Positions 43,340 to 44,798 of a DNA stretch of 44,798 nucleotides are shown here, one piece after another (position 1 is the first letter of the stretch; every line of letters begins with the position of its first letter). The position numbers were made by a program, and so were the translations under genes. Source of the DNA: an uncultured Bacteroidales bacterium (GTDB lineage: Bacteria > Bacteroidota > Bacteroidia > Bacteroidales > P3); the NCBI GenBank assembly GCA_900317125.1, contig ONFR01000019.1, positions 1 through 44,798 of the forward strand, given 5' to 3'. Below the pieces are notes generated by a model that saw nothing but the letters and a program-made list of their open reading frames with translations, ran no database searches and was not told where the DNA came from.

Positions 43340-44671
43340 GTGAAAATCAATATTATCACCCTCGGATGCAGCAAGAACACCGTCGACTCCGAGAACCTCG
43401 CCGGACATCTGCGCCATGCCGGGCACACCCTCTTTTTCGACCGCATGCAGAACGACTGCGATGTCGTTATCCTCAACACCTGCGGATTCATAGGCGATGC
43501 CAAGGAAGAGTCGGTCAATGCCATCCTGCAGCAAGTGGAGCACCGTACATGGTTCAACCGCCGCCATCATACCGACGGGCGTCGGCGCACGCTCATCGCC
43601 TCCGGGTGCCTTGTTGAGCGCTACCGTGCCGAACTGCAGGAGGAGCTCCCGCAGGTCGACGCTTGGTTTGGGGTCCACCAGTGGGACGAGTTGCTGGCAT
43701 ACGTCCAGCGTCTTGCCTCGCAGACCGCCCAGCCGTCGCCCTTCACATCCTGTCGCACCCTCTCCACTCCCCGCCACTACGCTTACCTCAAGATAGCCGA
43801 AGGATGCAACCGCAGTTGTTCCTACTGCGCCATCCCCCTTATCCGGGGCCGTCACGTCTCCCGTCCCATCGACGAACTTGTTGACGAAGCCAAGCGTCTT
43901 GTCGCCGAAGGCGTCAAGGAACTTATCCTCATCGCCCAGGACACCACCTACTACGGGCTAGACCTCTACGGGAGCCGCTGTCTTGGCGACCTCCTCAACC
44001 GCCTTGCCACCGAGAGCGGAGCGCAGTGGATCAGGCTCCACTACACCTATCCTGCCTCCTTCCCCCTCGATGCCATCGAAGCCATGCAGCGGCACTCCAA
44101 CATCTGCAACTATATCGACATCCCGCTGCAGCACATCAACAGCCGCCTGTTGCACTCCATGCAGCGCGGTGTCGACCGCGAGCAGACCCTCCAACTCCTG
44201 CAGCATTTCCGCGACTGCTTGCCCGAAGTCAGTATCCGCACCACCCTCATTGTGGGCTATCCGGGCGAGACGGAAGCCGAATTCGATGAATTGAAGCAAT
44301 TCGTGGCTGAAGCCCGCTTCGACCGTATGGGCTGTTTCGCCTACTCGCCCGAGGAAGGCACACCTGCCGAAGCCCTTGGCGACCCCGTGCCAGACGAGGA
44401 GAAACAGCGTCGCGTGGATGAGCTTATGGCTCTTCAGCAATCCATATCGCTGCAGAAGAACGAGGCCCGCGTGGGGCGCGAGTATCGTGTGCTTGTCGAC
44501 CGCCGCGAAGGAGACTACTACATCGCACGCACCGAGTTCGACAGCCCCGAGGTCGACGACGAAGTCCTCATCCCTGCCTCCCGCCGTCTGGCCATAGGCT
44601 CGTTCCAGCGTGTACGTATCACCCAAGCCATGGAACACGACCTGATGGCCGAGCTCCTTCCCGCTCGATAG
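43340..44671 (+). CDS. rimO: Ribosomal protein S12 methylthiotransferase RimO
   Basis: RimO is a radical SAM enzyme that adds a methylthio group to an aspartate of ribosomal protein S12. The 443-residue protein has the N-terminal UPF0004 domain with Cys in TLGCSKNTVDSE, LNTCGF and ASGCL, which bind the second cluster. The radical SAM motif is C-N-R-S-C-S-Y-C, followed by IPLIRGRHVSR. A TRAM-like C-terminal domain starts near 375 (VGREYRVLVDRREGDYYIARTEFDSPEVD). The start is GTG at 43340, giving VKINIITLGCSKN; no upstream ATG is in frame. The following 127 bases contain no gene. Confidence 0.97.
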   Translation: MKINIITLGCSKNTVDSENLAGHLRHAGHTLFFDRMQNDCDVVILNTCGFIGDAKEESVNAILQQVEHRTWFNRRHHTDGRRRTLIASGCLVERYRAELQEELPQVDAWFGVHQWDELLAYVQRLASQTAQPSPFTSCRTLSTPRHYAYLKIAEGCNRSCSYCAIPLIRGRHVSRPIDELVDEAKRLVAEGVKELILIAQDTTYYGLDLYGSRCLGDLLNRLATESGAQWIRLHYTYPASFPLDAIEAMQRHSNICNYIDIPLQHINSRLLHSMQRGVDREQTLQLLQHFRDCLPEVSIRTTLIVGYPGETEAEFDELKQFVAEARFDRMGCFAYSPEEGTPAEALGDPVPDEEKQRRVDELMALQQSISLQKNEARVGREYRVLVDRREGDYYIARTEFDSPEVDDEVLIPASRRLAIGSFQRVRITQAMEHDLMAELLPAR

Positions 44672-44704
44672 ACAAAGTCATTCACCCGGCGTAAATACTA
44701 GGCG

Positions 44705-44764
44705 TAATAGTCAAATTGCAGGCTAAAAATTGCAGTTTTTGTTCTAATAGTCAAATTGCAGGCT
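44705..44764. repeat. Two 20-bp direct repeats with a 40-bp period
   Basis: TAATAGTCAAATTGCAGGCT occurs exactly at 44705-44724 and 44745-44764, separated by 20 bases. The spacer contains AAAAA-TTGCAG-TTTTT (44725-44740), which repeats the TTGCAG core and could form a weak hairpin. It lies after rimO, at the end of the window. More copies outside are possible. Confidence 0.88.
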
Positions 44765-44798
44765 GATATTTCGTATGAACGTTTGGTCGGGTAAAAAA

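Overview
The window looks like chromosomal DNA of a member of the Bacteroidales (Bacteroidota). Nearly every transcription unit with a visible promoter carries the phylum-type -7 element TAnnTTTG, usually as TATCTTTGC. The gene content fits too: DUF4878 lipoprotein, GldF/GldG, DUF4340, fimbrillin-like lipoproteins, methylmalonyl-CoA mutase, and a SurE-LpxB-SpoIID run. Family or genus cannot be fixed from the sequence alone. There is no phage, plasmid, transposase, tRNA or CRISPR array. It is a mostly housekeeping region with several accessory islands.

Layout. 1-125: end of a 5S rRNA gene and its terminator. 248-4134: EF-hand membrane protein and aspS. 4216-5714: a compact unit with a promoter, a ~210-base leader, a 41-residue peptide gene (absent from standard gene calls) and a lipoprotein. 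5737-7148 (minus): DUF4878 lipoprotein coupled to a nucleotidyltransferase. 7274-9385: LysE transporter, nitroreductase, radical SAM protein. 9481-13571: infC-rpmI-rplT-rplS, then a separately transcribed thrS of the clostridial type. 13585-17676: secreted vWA protein, PurL-like C-terminal-domain protein, TPR protein, BI-1 protein. 17793-20853: methylmalonyl-CoA mutase, then DUF177-rpmF. 20971-23223: a structured RNA, a second peptide of the same small family (51 residues) and a mosaic lipoprotein with a C-type-lectin-like C-terminus. 23246-23572: a cluster of hairpins. 23616-26680: Wzz-like, O-antigen-ligase-like and NlpC/P60 genes. 26732-29450 (minus): ECF sigma factor, anti-sigma-like protein and outer-membrane barrel. 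29800-30828 (minus): OmpA lipoprotein. 30999-44671: ClC channel, M28-like protein, GldF-GldG fusion, DUF4340, surE, small membrane protein, lpxB, spoIID-like, thioredoxin-like, ftsY, rimO.

The most novel item is the pair of tiny proteins at 4436-4561 and 21333-21488. They share a clear pattern (K-K-x-Y-[ST]-T-P-x-V-[QE]-V, then V-E-x-G-F-x-x-S-L) although they lie 17 kb apart. Each sits directly upstream of a surface lipoprotein gene, behind a long leader. At the second locus the leader is a strongly folded RNA with its own promoter and terminator. This suggests a repeated RNA/peptide/lipoprotein cassette whose function I do not know. Other points worth checking are an infC gene without a normal start codon, a displaced thrS, an M28 peptidase lacking its catalytic glutamate, a GldF-GldG fusion, an orphan mutase subunit, and phased 11-bp repeats with a perfect 19-bp inverted repeat upstream of the ECF sigma operon.
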